This document shows, piece after piece, positions 1 to 9,966 of a stretch of DNA of 64,000 bases. The DNA comes from Rubrimonas sp036735545 (GTDB taxonomy: Bacteria; Pseudomonadota; Alphaproteobacteria; Rhodobacterales; Rhodobacteraceae). The notes under the pieces were generated by a model, which was not told the origin of the DNA, ran no database searches, and was given only the letters and a program-made list of their open reading frames with translations. The first letter of the stretch is position 1; each line of letters opens with the position of its first letter. The stretch covers positions 5,883 through 69,882 of the forward strand of contig DAINOD010000005.1 of NCBI GenBank assembly GCA_036735545.1, written 5' to 3'. A program made the position numbers and the translations under genes.

Positions 1-606
1 TCATATGGCTATTCTGCGGCGTCGTGTCCGACCCTGTTCGGCGTGAACCTCTGCCCCTTTCTGAACGGCAGGATCCTGGCGCGCGAGCCCGAGCGGGGCG
101 ACGTCGTCGTCTTCAAGCATCCTCGCACCGGCGAGGATTACATCAAGCGCCTTGTCGGCTTGCCGGGCGAGACCGTCCAGATGCGCGGCGGCGTGTTGCA
201 CATCGACGGCCAGCCGGCGCAGATGAGCCGCGAGGGCGTGTTCCTCGACGACGCCGTCGGCTTCTGCAACGACCGTCGCGAGGTCGGAGGTCGGCGCGTC
301 TGCGCGCTGGAGGTCTGGCGCGAGACGCTGCCGGGCGGCGTGACGCATGCCGTGCTGAACACCGGCGACGGGCTGACTTTCGACGACACGCCGCCCTTCG
401 CCGTGCCTGCGGGAAACTACTTCTTCATGGGCGACAACCGCGACAATTCCCGCGACAGCCGCGAGCCGCGGGCCGCGGGAGGCGTCGGCTTCGTGCCCTT
501 CGAGAACCTCGTCGGTCGCGCCGAAGTCATCGCCGTGTCGGCGGACGGGCCGTTCTGGCAGGTGTGGAACTGGCGCTTCGGCCGCAGCTTCTCGGCGATC
601 GAGTAG
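1..606 (+). CDS. lepB: Signal peptidase I, 5' truncated by the window edge
   Basis: Membrane-bound Ser/Lys protease that removes Sec and Tat signal peptides on the periplasmic face. The open frame runs from base 1 without an initiator, so the protein begins outside the window. The first residues (SYGYS) match the region just after the catalytic serine box, so the nucleophile itself is not visible. The conserved general-base box is present (RGDVVVFKHP, then YIKRLVGLPGE, whose Lys is the catalytic base), as is the C-terminal GDNRDNSRDSR box. A GTG at 43 would give a shorter product lacking conserved sequence and is not the true start. It is followed after 3 bases by rnc, as in the usual alphaproteobacterial lepB-rnc-era order. 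Confidence 0.93.
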   Translation, partial: SYGYSAASCPTLFGVNLCPFLNGRILAREPERGDVVVFKHPRTGEDYIKRLVGLPGETVQMRGGVLHIDGQPAQMSREGVFLDDAVGFCNDRREVGGRRVCALEVWRETLPGGVTHAVLNTGDGLTFDDTPPFAVPAGNYFFMGDNRDNSRDSREPRAAGGVGFVPFENLVGRAEVIAVSADGPFWQVWNWRFGRSFSAIE

Positions 607-609
607 TCG

Positions 610-1290
610 ATGGCGCGCGGGCCCCGGCTCGAAACCCTGTTCGAGCGGCTCGGCCGCCCCGTCGACGCCGCGCTGATCGAGGCCGCGCTCACGCATCCCG
701 GCGGCGCCAGCCTCGCGCGGCCGGACTACGAGCGCCTGGAGTTCCTCGGCGACCGCGTTCTCGGCCTGATCGTGGCCGAGGCGCTTCTGGAGCGCTTTCC
801 CGCCGAGCCCGAGGGGCTGCTGGCCCCGCGCCTGGCCGCGCTGGTCTCCGCCGAGGCCTGCGCGCAGGTCGCCCAGTCGGTCGATCTCGGGGCGCATCTC
901 CGGCTGGACCGCGGCGACGCGCGCTCGGGCGGGCGCAAGCGGGTGGGCGCGCTCGGCGATGCGATGGAGGCGGTGGTGGCGGCGGTGTATCTCGACGGCG
1001 GGCTAGCGGCGGCGCGCGAGGTGGTGCTGCGGCTGTGGAGACCGCTGATCGAGGCGCAGGGCGCGCGCGCCCCCCGCGACCCCAAGAGCCTGCTGCAGGA
1101 ATGGGCGGAGGGTCGCGGCCTGCCCAAGCCTGAATACGCGCTCGTCGCCCGACAGGGCCCCGACCACGCGCCGCGCTTCGAGATCGAGGCGCGCGTGGCC
1201 ACCGGGGCCGCGGCGCGCGCCGCGGCCTCCTCCAAGCGCGAGGCCGAGAAGGCCGCCGCCGCCGCGCTGCTGGCGTCGCTCGATGGCTGA
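610..1290 (+). CDS. rnc: Ribonuclease III
   Basis: Double-strand-specific endoribonuclease that processes rRNA precursors and structured mRNAs. The 226-residue product has the family signature ERLEFLGDRVL (about residues 38-48) supplying acidic metal ligands, a second acidic helix around GDAMEAVVAAVYLDGG (about 115-130), and a C-terminal double-stranded RNA-binding domain that starts at DPKSLLQEWAEGRG and ends in the KREAEKAAAAALL helix. Length is typical. ATG at 610 lies 3 bases after lepB, and the 3' end overlaps era by 8 bases, indicating co-translation. Confidence 0.96.
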   Translation: MARGPRLETLFERLGRPVDAALIEAALTHPGGASLARPDYERLEFLGDRVLGLIVAEALLERFPAEPEGLLAPRLAALVSAEACAQVAQSVDLGAHLRLDRGDARSGGRKRVGALGDAMEAVVAAVYLDGGLAAAREVVLRLWRPLIEAQGARAPRDPKSLLQEWAEGRGLPKPEYALVARQGPDHAPRFEIEARVATGAAARAAASSKREAEKAAAAALLASLDG

Positions 1291-2200
1291 GGACGCGCGC
1301 CCCACCCGTTGCGGCATGGTCGCCCTGATCGGCGAGCCCAACGCCGGCAAGTCCACGCTGCTGAACCGCATGGTCGGCCAGAAGGTGTCCATCGTCACCC
1401 ACAAGGTGCAGACCACCCGCGCCCGCATCCGCGGCGTGGCCGTCGAGGGCGCCAGCCAGATCGTGTTCGTCGACACGCCGGGCCTGTTCCGTCCGCGCCG
1501 CCGGCTCGACCGCGCGATGGTCGCCGCCGCCTGGGCCGGGGCCGACGACGCCGACGTCGTGTGCCTGATGGTCGAGGCGCATCGCGGCGTGACAGAGGGC
1601 GTCGAGGCGATCCTCGCCGCGTTGACCGACCGCGCCGAGCGGCCGACCGCTCTGGTGCTGAACAAGATCGACCGCGTGCGCCGCGACAGCCTGCTCGCCC
1701 TGACCGCCGATCTGAACGCGCGCCGCGCCTTCGAGGCGACTTTCCTCATCTCGGCGGAGAACGGCGACGGCGTGGACGATCTGCGCCGCTGGCTGGCCGG
1801 GCGCATCCCCGAAGGCCCGTGGCTCTACCCCGAGGATCAGGTGGCCGATATGCCCCTGCGCGTCATCGCCGCCGAGATCACCCGCGAGAAGCTGACGCTG
1901 CGGCTGCACGAGGAGCTGCCCTACCAGCTCACCGTCGAGACGGAGACGTGGGAGGAGCGCCCGGACGGCTCGGCGCGCATCGAACAGGTCGTCTATGTCG
2001 CGCGCGAGGGTCACAAGGGCATCGCGCTGGGCCGGGGCGGCGAGACCATCAAGGCGGTGGGCGCGGCCGCCCGCGCCGACATCGCCGCGCTGCTGGGAAG
2101 GCCCGCGCACCTGTTCCTGACCGTGCGCGTGCGGCCGGACTGGGAGCGCGAGCGGGCGCGTTACTCGGCGATGGGGCTCGACTTCCCCGAGGGCGAGTGA
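1283..2200 (+). CDS. era: GTPase Era, 16S rRNA-binding ribosome assembly factor
   Basis: Essential GTPase that binds the 3' end of 16S rRNA during 30S maturation. The 305-residue protein shows G1 GEPNAGKST near the N-terminus, G3 DTPG, G4 NKID and a C-terminal KH domain (from about residue 205, with GHKGIALGRGGETIK as the RNA-binding GxxG loop). The start overlaps the rnc stop by 8 bases. The stop overlaps the GTG start of the next gene in a GTGA arrangement. Confidence 0.96.
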   Translation: MAEDARPTRCGMVALIGEPNAGKSTLLNRMVGQKVSIVTHKVQTTRARIRGVAVEGASQIVFVDTPGLFRPRRRLDRAMVAAAWAGADDADVVCLMVEAHRGVTEGVEAILAALTDRAERPTALVLNKIDRVRRDSLLALTADLNARRAFEATFLISAENGDGVDDLRRWLAGRIPEGPWLYPEDQVADMPLRVIAAEITREKLTLRLHEELPYQLTVETETWEERPDGSARIEQVVYVAREGHKGIALGRGGETIKAVGAAARADIAALLGRPAHLFLTVRVRPDWERERARYSAMGLDFPEGE

Positions 2201-2529
2201 CCGCCCGGCTTTCCAGCGACTTCTGGGTCGCCGCCTACCGCGCGCGACTGGAGGCGGCGAACATCCCCGTCTATGTCGCCGCCCGCGGCGACGCGCAGGC
2301 CGGCGCGGTGCTGGTGAAGCTCGCGACGCTGGACGGCGCCGCGCGGCTCTACGCCCGCGAACTCGGGCCCGACGGCGCCCGTATGTGGAGCCTGATAGCC
2401 TCGGGGCCGGAGCCGGAGGTGGACGCCGCCGCCGCCCGCCAGCGCCGCTTCGACCCCGACGCGTGGCTGCTGGAGATCGAGGACCGGCAGGGCCGCACGC
2501 TGCTCGACGAGGAGGGGCTGGCCGGGTGA
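2197..2529 (+). CDS. DUF1491 family protein
   Basis: A 110-residue protein of unknown function, starting at a GTG that overlaps the era stop (GTGA at 2197-2200). It opens with TARLSSDFWVAAYRARLE and has an alternating strand-helix pattern with FDPDAWLLEIEDRQGR near the C-terminus, both typical of the DUF1491 family, which commonly follows era in Rhodobacterales. No signal peptide or membrane segment is seen. recO often follows in relatives but is absent here. Confidence 0.85.
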   Translation: MTARLSSDFWVAAYRARLEAANIPVYVAARGDAQAGAVLVKLATLDGAARLYARELGPDGARMWSLIASGPEPEVDAAAARQRRFDPDAWLLEIEDRQGRTLLDEEGLAG

Positions 2530-2561
2530 CGCCAGGCCCGCCCGCCGCTATGCTGCGCCGC

Positions 2562-2831
2562 ATGAGCGATGGAGATCCGCACCGCGCCCCGCTGGACGCC
2601 GACGCCTTCCGGGCGACGGCGCTCAAGGGGCGTTTCGCGGACGCCGTCCATGGCGTCGAACGGCGTCACGTCGTCGCCATGGCGCCGGCGACGATCGTTC
2701 ACGCCGCCGGCGTCCGCCGCGCGCGCGACGGGCGTGAGACGCGGCTGCGCCGCGGCGACCGGGCCGCACCGCTGGTCACGATCGATCCGCCGGGTTGCTC
2801 GCTCGGCGTTCCCGCGCCGCCCGGGCGCTGA
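2562..2831 (+). CDS. Hypothetical protein, doubtful
   Basis: A possible 89-residue product beginning at ATG 2562 (an in-frame ATG at 2550 is also available) and ending 10 bases before the ABC ATPase start. It is rich in Arg and Ala, has no recognisable domain, membrane segment or signal peptide, and no strong ribosome-binding site. It may be a real small gene co-transcribed with DUF1491 or simply open frame in GC-rich spacer. I do not recognise it. Confidence 0.3.
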   Translation: MSDGDPHRAPLDADAFRATALKGRFADAVHGVERRHVVAMAPATIVHAAGVRRARDGRETRLRRGDRAAPLVTIDPPGCSLGVPAPPGR

Positions 2832-2841
2832 GAGCCGCCCC

Positions 2842-3882
2842 ATGTCCATCCGGATCACCGGCGCGACCAAGCGCTTCGACGGCCGCGCGGCGGTGGACCG
2901 GATCGACCTCGACGTGCCGGCGGGCGCGTTCTTCGTCGCGCTGGGGCCCTCTGGCTGCGGCAAGTCCACGCTGCTGCGGCTGATCGCGGGGCTGGAGACG
3001 CTCGACGCAGGGACCGTCGCGCTCGATGGCGAGCCCGTGGCGGGGCCGGGCCTTCATCTGGCGCCCGAGGCGCGGCGCGTCGGCGTCGTCTTCCAGTCCT
3101 ACGCGCTGTGGCCGCACATGAGCGTCGCAGGCAACGTCGCGTTCCCCATCGAGGCCGCCGGCGCAGGACGCGCCGCCGCGGCCGCCGAGGCGCGCACGCA
3201 CCTGCGCTCGGTGGCGTTGGAGGACTTCGCCGAGCGTCTGCCCGCCGCGCTGTCGGGCGGCCAGCGCCAGCGCGTCGCGCTCGCGCGCTGTCTGGCCAGC
3301 CGCGCGCGCACGGTGCTGATGGACGAGCCGCTGGCCAACCTCGACCCGCATCTGCGCCATGCGATGGAGGAGGAGCTGGCCGCCTTCCACCGCAAGGCGG
3401 GGGTGACCACGCTCTACATCACCCACGACCAGCGCGAGGCGATGGCGCTGGCGGATCTCGTCGCGGTCATGCGCGCCGGCCGCCTCGAGCAGGTCGCCCC
3501 GCCCGAGGACGTCTACGCGAGGCCGGCCACCGAGCATGTCGCCCGCTTCGTCGGCCGCGCCGCGATCCTCGCGGCGACCGTGGAGCGAAACGGGGCCGTC
3601 GCGCAGGCGATGGTCGGCGGCGCCGCCTGCCCCCTCGCAGGGGCGCCGGCCTCGGGACCGGCGCGGCTCGTGCTGCGGCCCGAGGACGTGGCGCCCGACC
3701 CCGACGGCCCGCTCGCGGGGCGGGTCGAGGGCGCGCGCTATCGCGGCGGGGTGTGGGAGGCTGGTCTCGTGGCGCCCGGCCTCGCCGAGGCCCTGCCCCT
3801 GACGACCCGGCGCAGACTGACGGACGGCGAGACCATCGCCGTCCGCCTTACCGGCGGCTGGGCGCTGCCCGCCGCCGGCTGA
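2842..3882 (+). CDS. ABC transporter ATP-binding protein, iron(III)/polyamine importer class
   Basis: A 346-residue ATPase of the PotA/FbpC class. It has Walker A GPSGCGKST (about 34-42), the Q-loop FQSYALWPHMSV, signature LSGGQRQRVALARC, Walker B VLMDEPLANLD, the H-loop THDQ, and a C-terminal regulatory beta domain (LVLRPEDV). ATG 2842 places the usual strand-1 motif (MSIRITGATKRFDG) at the N-terminus; the longer upstream frame is not conserved coding sequence. No permease or binding protein is adjacent. The double-length permease at 35084 and the binding protein at 33134 both lack a neighbouring ATPase, so this could be their partner, but that is inference. Confidence 0.85.
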   Translation: MSIRITGATKRFDGRAAVDRIDLDVPAGAFFVALGPSGCGKSTLLRLIAGLETLDAGTVALDGEPVAGPGLHLAPEARRVGVVFQSYALWPHMSVAGNVAFPIEAAGAGRAAAAAEARTHLRSVALEDFAERLPAALSGGQRQRVALARCLASRARTVLMDEPLANLDPHLRHAMEEELAAFHRKAGVTTLYITHDQREAMALADLVAVMRAGRLEQVAPPEDVYARPATEHVARFVGRAAILAATVERNGAVAQAMVGGAACPLAGAPASGPARLVLRPEDVAPDPDGPLAGRVEGARYRGGVWEAGLVAPGLAEALPLTTRRRLTDGETIAVRLTGGWALPAAG

Positions 3883-3886
3883 GGGA

Positions 3887-5803
<1,917 letters not shown>

Positions 5804-5842
5804 GTCGCGCGCCTCTCTCCCCGCCGGTTGTCCCGGCCAAGC

Positions 5843-7120
5843 TCACATAAGTCCGCCGATATCCAATTCAACGCAACCCCGCGGCGCCAGCCGGGCGGCG
5901 AGCCCCGCGCCGAAGCCCGCGACGGGCGCGCAGGCGAGGCGGTCGCCGACCCAGAGCGCGGGGCTGGCGAGCCGGGCGGGGCGCGGGGCGCGCGTCCAGG
6001 CCGCCGCCGGGCGCCAACCGTCGCGGCGCGCGGCGGCCAGCGCGGCCTCGCCGGCCGGGCCCAGCGCGCGCACCTCGCCGGCGGCGTCGGCGCAGACGCG
6101 CCACCGGCCGTCCCAGAGGGCCGACAGCGGCGCGCGCAGCGCCTGCGTCGCCGCGACCGGCTCGCGGGCCAGCGCCACCACCGCCCCGGCGTCCCAGACG
6201 AGGCAGCCGTGCAGGGTGCGCCCACTCCCCAGCGCTGCGTCGCGCGCGGCCTGCAGCAGGCTCTCCAGAGCCGCAAGACGGGGGCGCAGCGGAGCGCCCG
6301 AGACCGCCGACAGCGCGCGCGCCAGCAGACGCAGGGCGATCTCGTCCGGCGCCGCGACCAGCGCCGCGCGGTCGAGCCGCAGGGCGCCCGCGGCCCCCCA
6401 GCGCGCCGCGCCGGCCCAGAGCGCGTCGGTCTGCGCATCCAGCGCCGCGCGGGCGCGCCGCATCCGATCGGCCGTGTCGGCGAGGCACGCCGCGTCCAGC
6501 CCCAGCGCGGCCAGCGCCCGGCGCGCCGTCACGCGGTCGAAGGACGGGTCGTCGTTGGAGGGGTCGTCCACCCACGTCTCGCCGCGCGCGACCAGCCACG
6601 CCCGCAGCGCGTCGCGGCGCAGGCCGAGCAGCGGCCGCAGCCACGTCACGCCTTCTCGCCGCGTCGCAGGGGCCATGCCCGACAGCCCGTCGACGCCCGA
6701 GCCACGCGCCAGGCGCAGAAGGACCGTCTCCGCCTGATCGTCCAGCGTGTGGCCGAGCGCGACCGCCGCCAGCCCCTCGCGCGCCGCCCAGCCCGCCAGC
6801 AGCGCCGTGCGCGCCTCCCGCGCCGCCGCCTGCAGGTTGCCGCGGCCGTCCCAGCCTTCCCAGCGCAAGACCGCCGCCGGCAGCCCCAGCGCCCCGGCGC
6901 GCGCGACGACGCCGGCGGCTTCGGCGGCAGCCTCGGGACGCAGGCCGTGGTCCACGCTGGCGACCGCGAGCCGTTCGCCGCGCGCCGCGCCCCACTCCGC
7001 CGCCAGCAGCATCAGCGCGAGGCTGTCGCCGCCGCCGGACACCGCGAGCCCCAGAGCCCCCTCGGGCCGCAGCGCGTCGAGCGCGGCGAACGCGGCGGCG
7101 CGGAGGGTCTCCGGCGTCAC
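5843..7120 (-). CDS. tilS: tRNA(Ile)-lysidine synthetase
   Basis: Converts the wobble cytidine of the CAU-anticodon isoleucine tRNA to lysidine using ATP and lysine. The 425-residue protein begins VTPETLRAAAFAALDAL and carries the PP-loop AVSGGGDSLALMLLA (about residues 23-37), then the DHGLRPEAAAEA and LGHTLDDQAETVLLRLARGSG motifs of the family. The GTG start at 7120 overlaps the cpoB stop in a GTGA junction. The longer upstream frame lies inside cpoB. ftsH follows after 39 bases, the common tilS-ftsH order. Confidence 0.93.
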   Translation of the reverse strand: MTPETLRAAAFAALDALRPEGALGLAVSGGGDSLALMLLAAEWGAARGERLAVASVDHGLRPEAAAEAAGVVARAGALGLPAAVLRWEGWDGRGNLQAAAREARTALLAGWAAREGLAAVALGHTLDDQAETVLLRLARGSGVDGLSGMAPATRREGVTWLRPLLGLRRDALRAWLVARGETWVDDPSNDDPSFDRVTARRALAALGLDAACLADTADRMRRARAALDAQTDALWAGAARWGAAGALRLDRAALVAAPDEIALRLLARALSAVSGAPLRPRLAALESLLQAARDAALGSGRTLHGCLVWDAGAVVALAREPVAATQALRAPLSALWDGRWRVCADAAGEVRALGPAGEAALAAARRDGWRPAAAWTRAPRPARLASPALWVGDRLACAPVAGFGAGLAARLAPRGCVELDIGGLM

Positions 7121-8013
7121 CCGCAGCTGGCGCGGGCCGCCCCTTCGCGGGCGCGGGCCTGCAGGCTGGGCCCGGCCGAGGGGAAGCGGGAGGAGAATTC
7201 GGCGAAGGTCGCGCAGGCCTCGGACAGTCGGCCGAGTTGCGCCAGCGCCGTCGCGAGGCCGAGCAGGTTCTCCGGCGCGCCCGGCAGCGCGCCATGATCG
7301 CGCACGCCGGCCAGATGCGCCCGCGCCGCCTCCTGATGCCGGCCGGCCGCCGCGAAGGTCTCGCCCAGCAGCCGCCACGCCTCGCCGGCCAGCGCGCTGT
7401 CGGGAAAGTCGAGCAGGAAGTCCGTCATCGGCTTCTCGCCGCCGCGCAGGCCGCGCAACTCCAGTTCGCGGGCCGCGGCGTCGAAGGCGGCGCGCTCGGG
7501 GCCCGGCACCGTCACCCGCATCGTGCCCAGCGCCGCCGGCGGGGCGCCGAGCGTGGGCGCCGACGCGGCGGGCGGGTTCTGCGGCGGCGCCGTGGGCGCG
7601 GCCGTCTGGGGCGCGGCCGTCTGCGGCGGGGGCGTCTGCGGCGGCGGGGAGGCGCCGGCGGGGCCGCTTTCCTCCAGCAGCGACAGCCGGTCGTCGAGGA
7701 ACTGCCAGCGCGCCTCGGCGTCGGCGCGGGCCTGCCGCTGGGCGAACTCGAGCGCCTCGAGATTGGCCGTCAGCCGCCGCAGCTCGGTCTCGAAGGCGGC
7801 GAGACGGCCGAGGACCTCAGCCTGCACGGCCGCCCCCCCAGACGCGCCCTGCTGCCCGCCGAGCCGGCCGCGGATCGCCTGAAGCTCCGCGTCCAGAACC
7901 TGCAGCCGGCCGGTCAGCTCCGCGCGTTCGGCCGCGCCGAGCTCCTGCGCGGGCGCCACGGCGCCCCCGGCCGCGAACAGCGCCGCCGCAACCGCCATGA
8001 CACCCGCGCGCAT
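7117..8013 (-). CDS. cpoB: Cell division coordinator CpoB (YbgF), TolA-interacting TPR protein
   Basis: Periplasmic protein that couples peptidoglycan synthesis to the Tol-Pal system. The 298-residue product has a cleavable signal peptide (about 1-23, ending AVAPAQ), a coiled-coil region (about 27-105), an alanine/proline/glutamine-rich linker with repeated PPQT/APQT units (about 120-160) and C-terminal tetratricopeptide repeats (FLLDFPDSALAGEAWRLLGE and following). It starts 4 bases after pal and overlaps the tilS start, so it belongs to the tol-pal operon. Confidence 0.9.
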   Translation of the reverse strand: MRAGVMAVAAALFAAGGAVAPAQELGAAERAELTGRLQVLDAELQAIRGRLGGQQGASGGAAVQAEVLGRLAAFETELRRLTANLEALEFAQRQARADAEARWQFLDDRLSLLEESGPAGASPPPQTPPPQTAAPQTAAPTAPPQNPPAASAPTLGAPPAALGTMRVTVPGPERAAFDAAARELELRGLRGGEKPMTDFLLDFPDSALAGEAWRLLGETFAAAGRHQEAARAHLAGVRDHGALPGAPENLLGLATALAQLGRLSEACATFAEFSSRFPSAGPSLQARAREGAARASCG

Positions 8014-8017
8014 CGGC

Positions 8018-8533
8018 TCAGCTCAGCGGCGCGCGGGCGGCGACGCTCACCGACCGGCGGTTCTGCGACCATGCGGCCTCGTTCGAGCCGACCGCCACCG
8101 GGCGTTCCTTGCCGAAGGAGACGGTGCGCATCCGGCCAGCCGCCACGCCCTGCGTCAGCAGGAAGTCGCGCGCCGACTGCGCCCGGCGCGCGCCCAGCGC
8201 GATGTTGTATTCGCGCGTTCCGCGCTCGTCGGCGTGGCCCTCGATGGTGACGTTGACCGCCGGATTGGCGATCAGCCACGCGGCCTGCCGGGTCAGCGTG
8301 TCGCGCGCCGCGAAGTCCAGCGTCGAGCTGTCGGTGTCGAAGAACACCCGGTCGCCCACCGAGACGTTGAAATACTCGATGGTCGAGGGGTCCAGCGACC
8401 CGGCCCCGAAGGCGCCGGAGCCCGCGCCGGCCCCGCCGGCGCCGTCCATCGCGGCGGGATCGGGGTCGGAGGCGCAGGCGGCCAGACCCAGCGCGAGCAG
8501 GGCGGCGAAGGGAAGGCGGGAAAGCGTGCTCAT
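8018..8533 (-). CDS. pal: Peptidoglycan-associated lipoprotein Pal
   Basis: Outer-membrane lipoprotein that binds peptidoglycan through an OmpA-like domain and interacts with TolB and TolA. The 171-residue product has a lipobox LGLAAC with the lipidated Cys at residue 20, a flexible Gly/Ala linker, and an OmpA domain with VFFDTDSSTLD and VTIEGHADERGTREYN, containing the Asp and Arg that contact diaminopimelate. ATG 8533 was chosen because it gives a proper lipoprotein signal; the longer frame upstream runs through tolB. An 80-base gap separates it from tolB. Confidence 0.96.
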   Translation of the reverse strand: MSTLSRLPFAALLALGLAACASDPDPAAMDGAGGAGAGSGAFGAGSLDPSTIEYFNVSVGDRVFFDTDSSTLDFAARDTLTRQAAWLIANPAVNVTIEGHADERGTREYNIALGARRAQSARDFLLTQGVAAGRMRTVSFGKERPVAVGSNEAAWSQNRRSVSVAARAPLS

Positions 8534-8613
8534 GGTCTGCCTCTCGGAATGCGCGCCTTGTTGGCGGCTTGTTGCGGTCAGATGCGCTGCGCGGAGCGGC
8601 CGCGCAACCGGAT

Positions 8614-9966
8614 TCACGGCAGCAGCGGCGACCATGCGGGGTCGGACGCGGCGTTGGGGGTGGGAACGCGCCGCAGCGCGCCCCCGCCGATGTCGACCGC
8701 CCACAGCGACGGCGCGCCGCTCTGGCCGGGGCTCTCGCGGAAGAAGGCCAGCACACGGCCATTGGGCGCCCAGGTCGGCCCCTCGCTGTGGAAGGTGGCG
8801 TCGAGCACCCGCTCGTCGGAGCCGTCGGGCCGCATCACGCCGACCTGGATCTGGCCCGACGCGATGCGGGTGAAGGCGAGGAAGTCGCCGCGCGGCGACC
8901 ACACCGGCGTCGAGTAGCGGCCCTGACCGAAGCTGATGCGCCGCGCGGTGGCCTCGCCGCCGGCGGTGTCCATGACATAGATCTGCTGGCCGCCGCCGCG
9001 GTCGCTCTCGAAGGCGATCTGGCGGGCGTCCGGCGAGAAGCTGGGCGCGGTCTCGATGGCGGGGCTGCGCGTCAGCCGACGCAGCTGCCGCGTGGCGAGG
9101 TCCATCAGGTAGATGTCGGAGTTGCCGTCCTGCGACAGCGACAGCACCACCTGTCGCCCGTCCGGCGAGAAGCGCGGCGCGAAGGTCATGCCCGGGAAAC
9201 GACCGAGCAGCTCCTGCTGACCGCTGTCGAGGTTGAGGATGTAGACCTGCGGCTCGCCGGACGCGTAGCTGATGTAGAGGATGTCCTGGCTGGTCGGCGA
9301 GAAGCGCGGCGTCAGCACGAGGTCCTCGCCGCGGGTGAGATAGCGCAGGTTGGCGCCGTCCTGGTCCATCAGCGCAAGCCGCTTGACGCGGGCGTCCTTG
9401 GGCCCGGTCTCCTCGACGAAGACAATGCGGCTGTCGAAATAGCCGCCCTCCCCCGTCACCGCCGAGTAGACCGCATCCGCGACCTTGTGCGCCGCGCGCC
9501 GCCACGCGGCGGGGTCGACGAGGAACTGCAGCCCCTGCGTCTGCTCGGCCGATGCGACGTCGAACAGACGGAAGCGCACGCGCAGCCGTCCGTCGCCCTC
9601 CACCTGCGCGTCGCCGATCACCAGCGCCTCGGCCCCCGACGCGCCCCACGCCGCGAAGTCCGGCGCGTCGTTCAGGCTCGTGGGCGGGCGCGGCTGGCGT
9701 TCGCGCGCGATCTGCGTGAACAGGCCCGACCCCTCGAGATTGCGGACCACCACCTCGGTAAGGTTGGCCGCCAGCGACTGGGCCTGATCGCCGCTGGCCA
9801 GAAAGGTGGGCGCGGCGAAGGGTATGGGGCGGAACTGGCCGCCGGCGATGGTGATCTCCAGCGGCTGCGCCGCAGCGAGGCGGGCGACCAGCGCCGCGGC
9901 GACGCCGCCCGCGAGCGCCGCGCGGCGGGTGGGCAGGAGCGGCGCGGCATGGCGCATGACCGTCAT
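8614..9966 (-). CDS. tolB: Tol-Pal system translocation protein TolB
   Basis: Periplasmic protein with an N-terminal alpha/beta domain and a six-bladed beta-propeller that docks on Pal. The 450-residue product has a signal peptide (about 1-33) containing a double arginine (LPTRRAALAGGVA), so Tat export is possible. It then shows repeated propeller motifs such as PRFSPTSQDILYIS, PRFSPDGRQVVLS and PSFSPDARQIAFESDRGG. Its ATG overlaps the tolA stop by 4 bases (ATGA at 9963-9966), indicating translational coupling. Confidence 0.96.
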   Translation of the reverse strand: MTVMRHAAPLLPTRRAALAGGVAAALVARLAAAQPLEITIAGGQFRPIPFAAPTFLASGDQAQSLAANLTEVVVRNLEGSGLFTQIARERQPRPPTSLNDAPDFAAWGASGAEALVIGDAQVEGDGRLRVRFRLFDVASAEQTQGLQFLVDPAAWRRAAHKVADAVYSAVTGEGGYFDSRIVFVEETGPKDARVKRLALMDQDGANLRYLTRGEDLVLTPRFSPTSQDILYISYASGEPQVYILNLDSGQQELLGRFPGMTFAPRFSPDGRQVVLSLSQDGNSDIYLMDLATRQLRRLTRSPAIETAPSFSPDARQIAFESDRGGGQQIYVMDTAGGEATARRISFGQGRYSTPVWSPRGDFLAFTRIASGQIQVGVMRPDGSDERVLDATFHSEGPTWAPNGRVLAFFRESPGQSGAPSLWAVDIGGGALRRVPTPNAASDPAWSPLLP

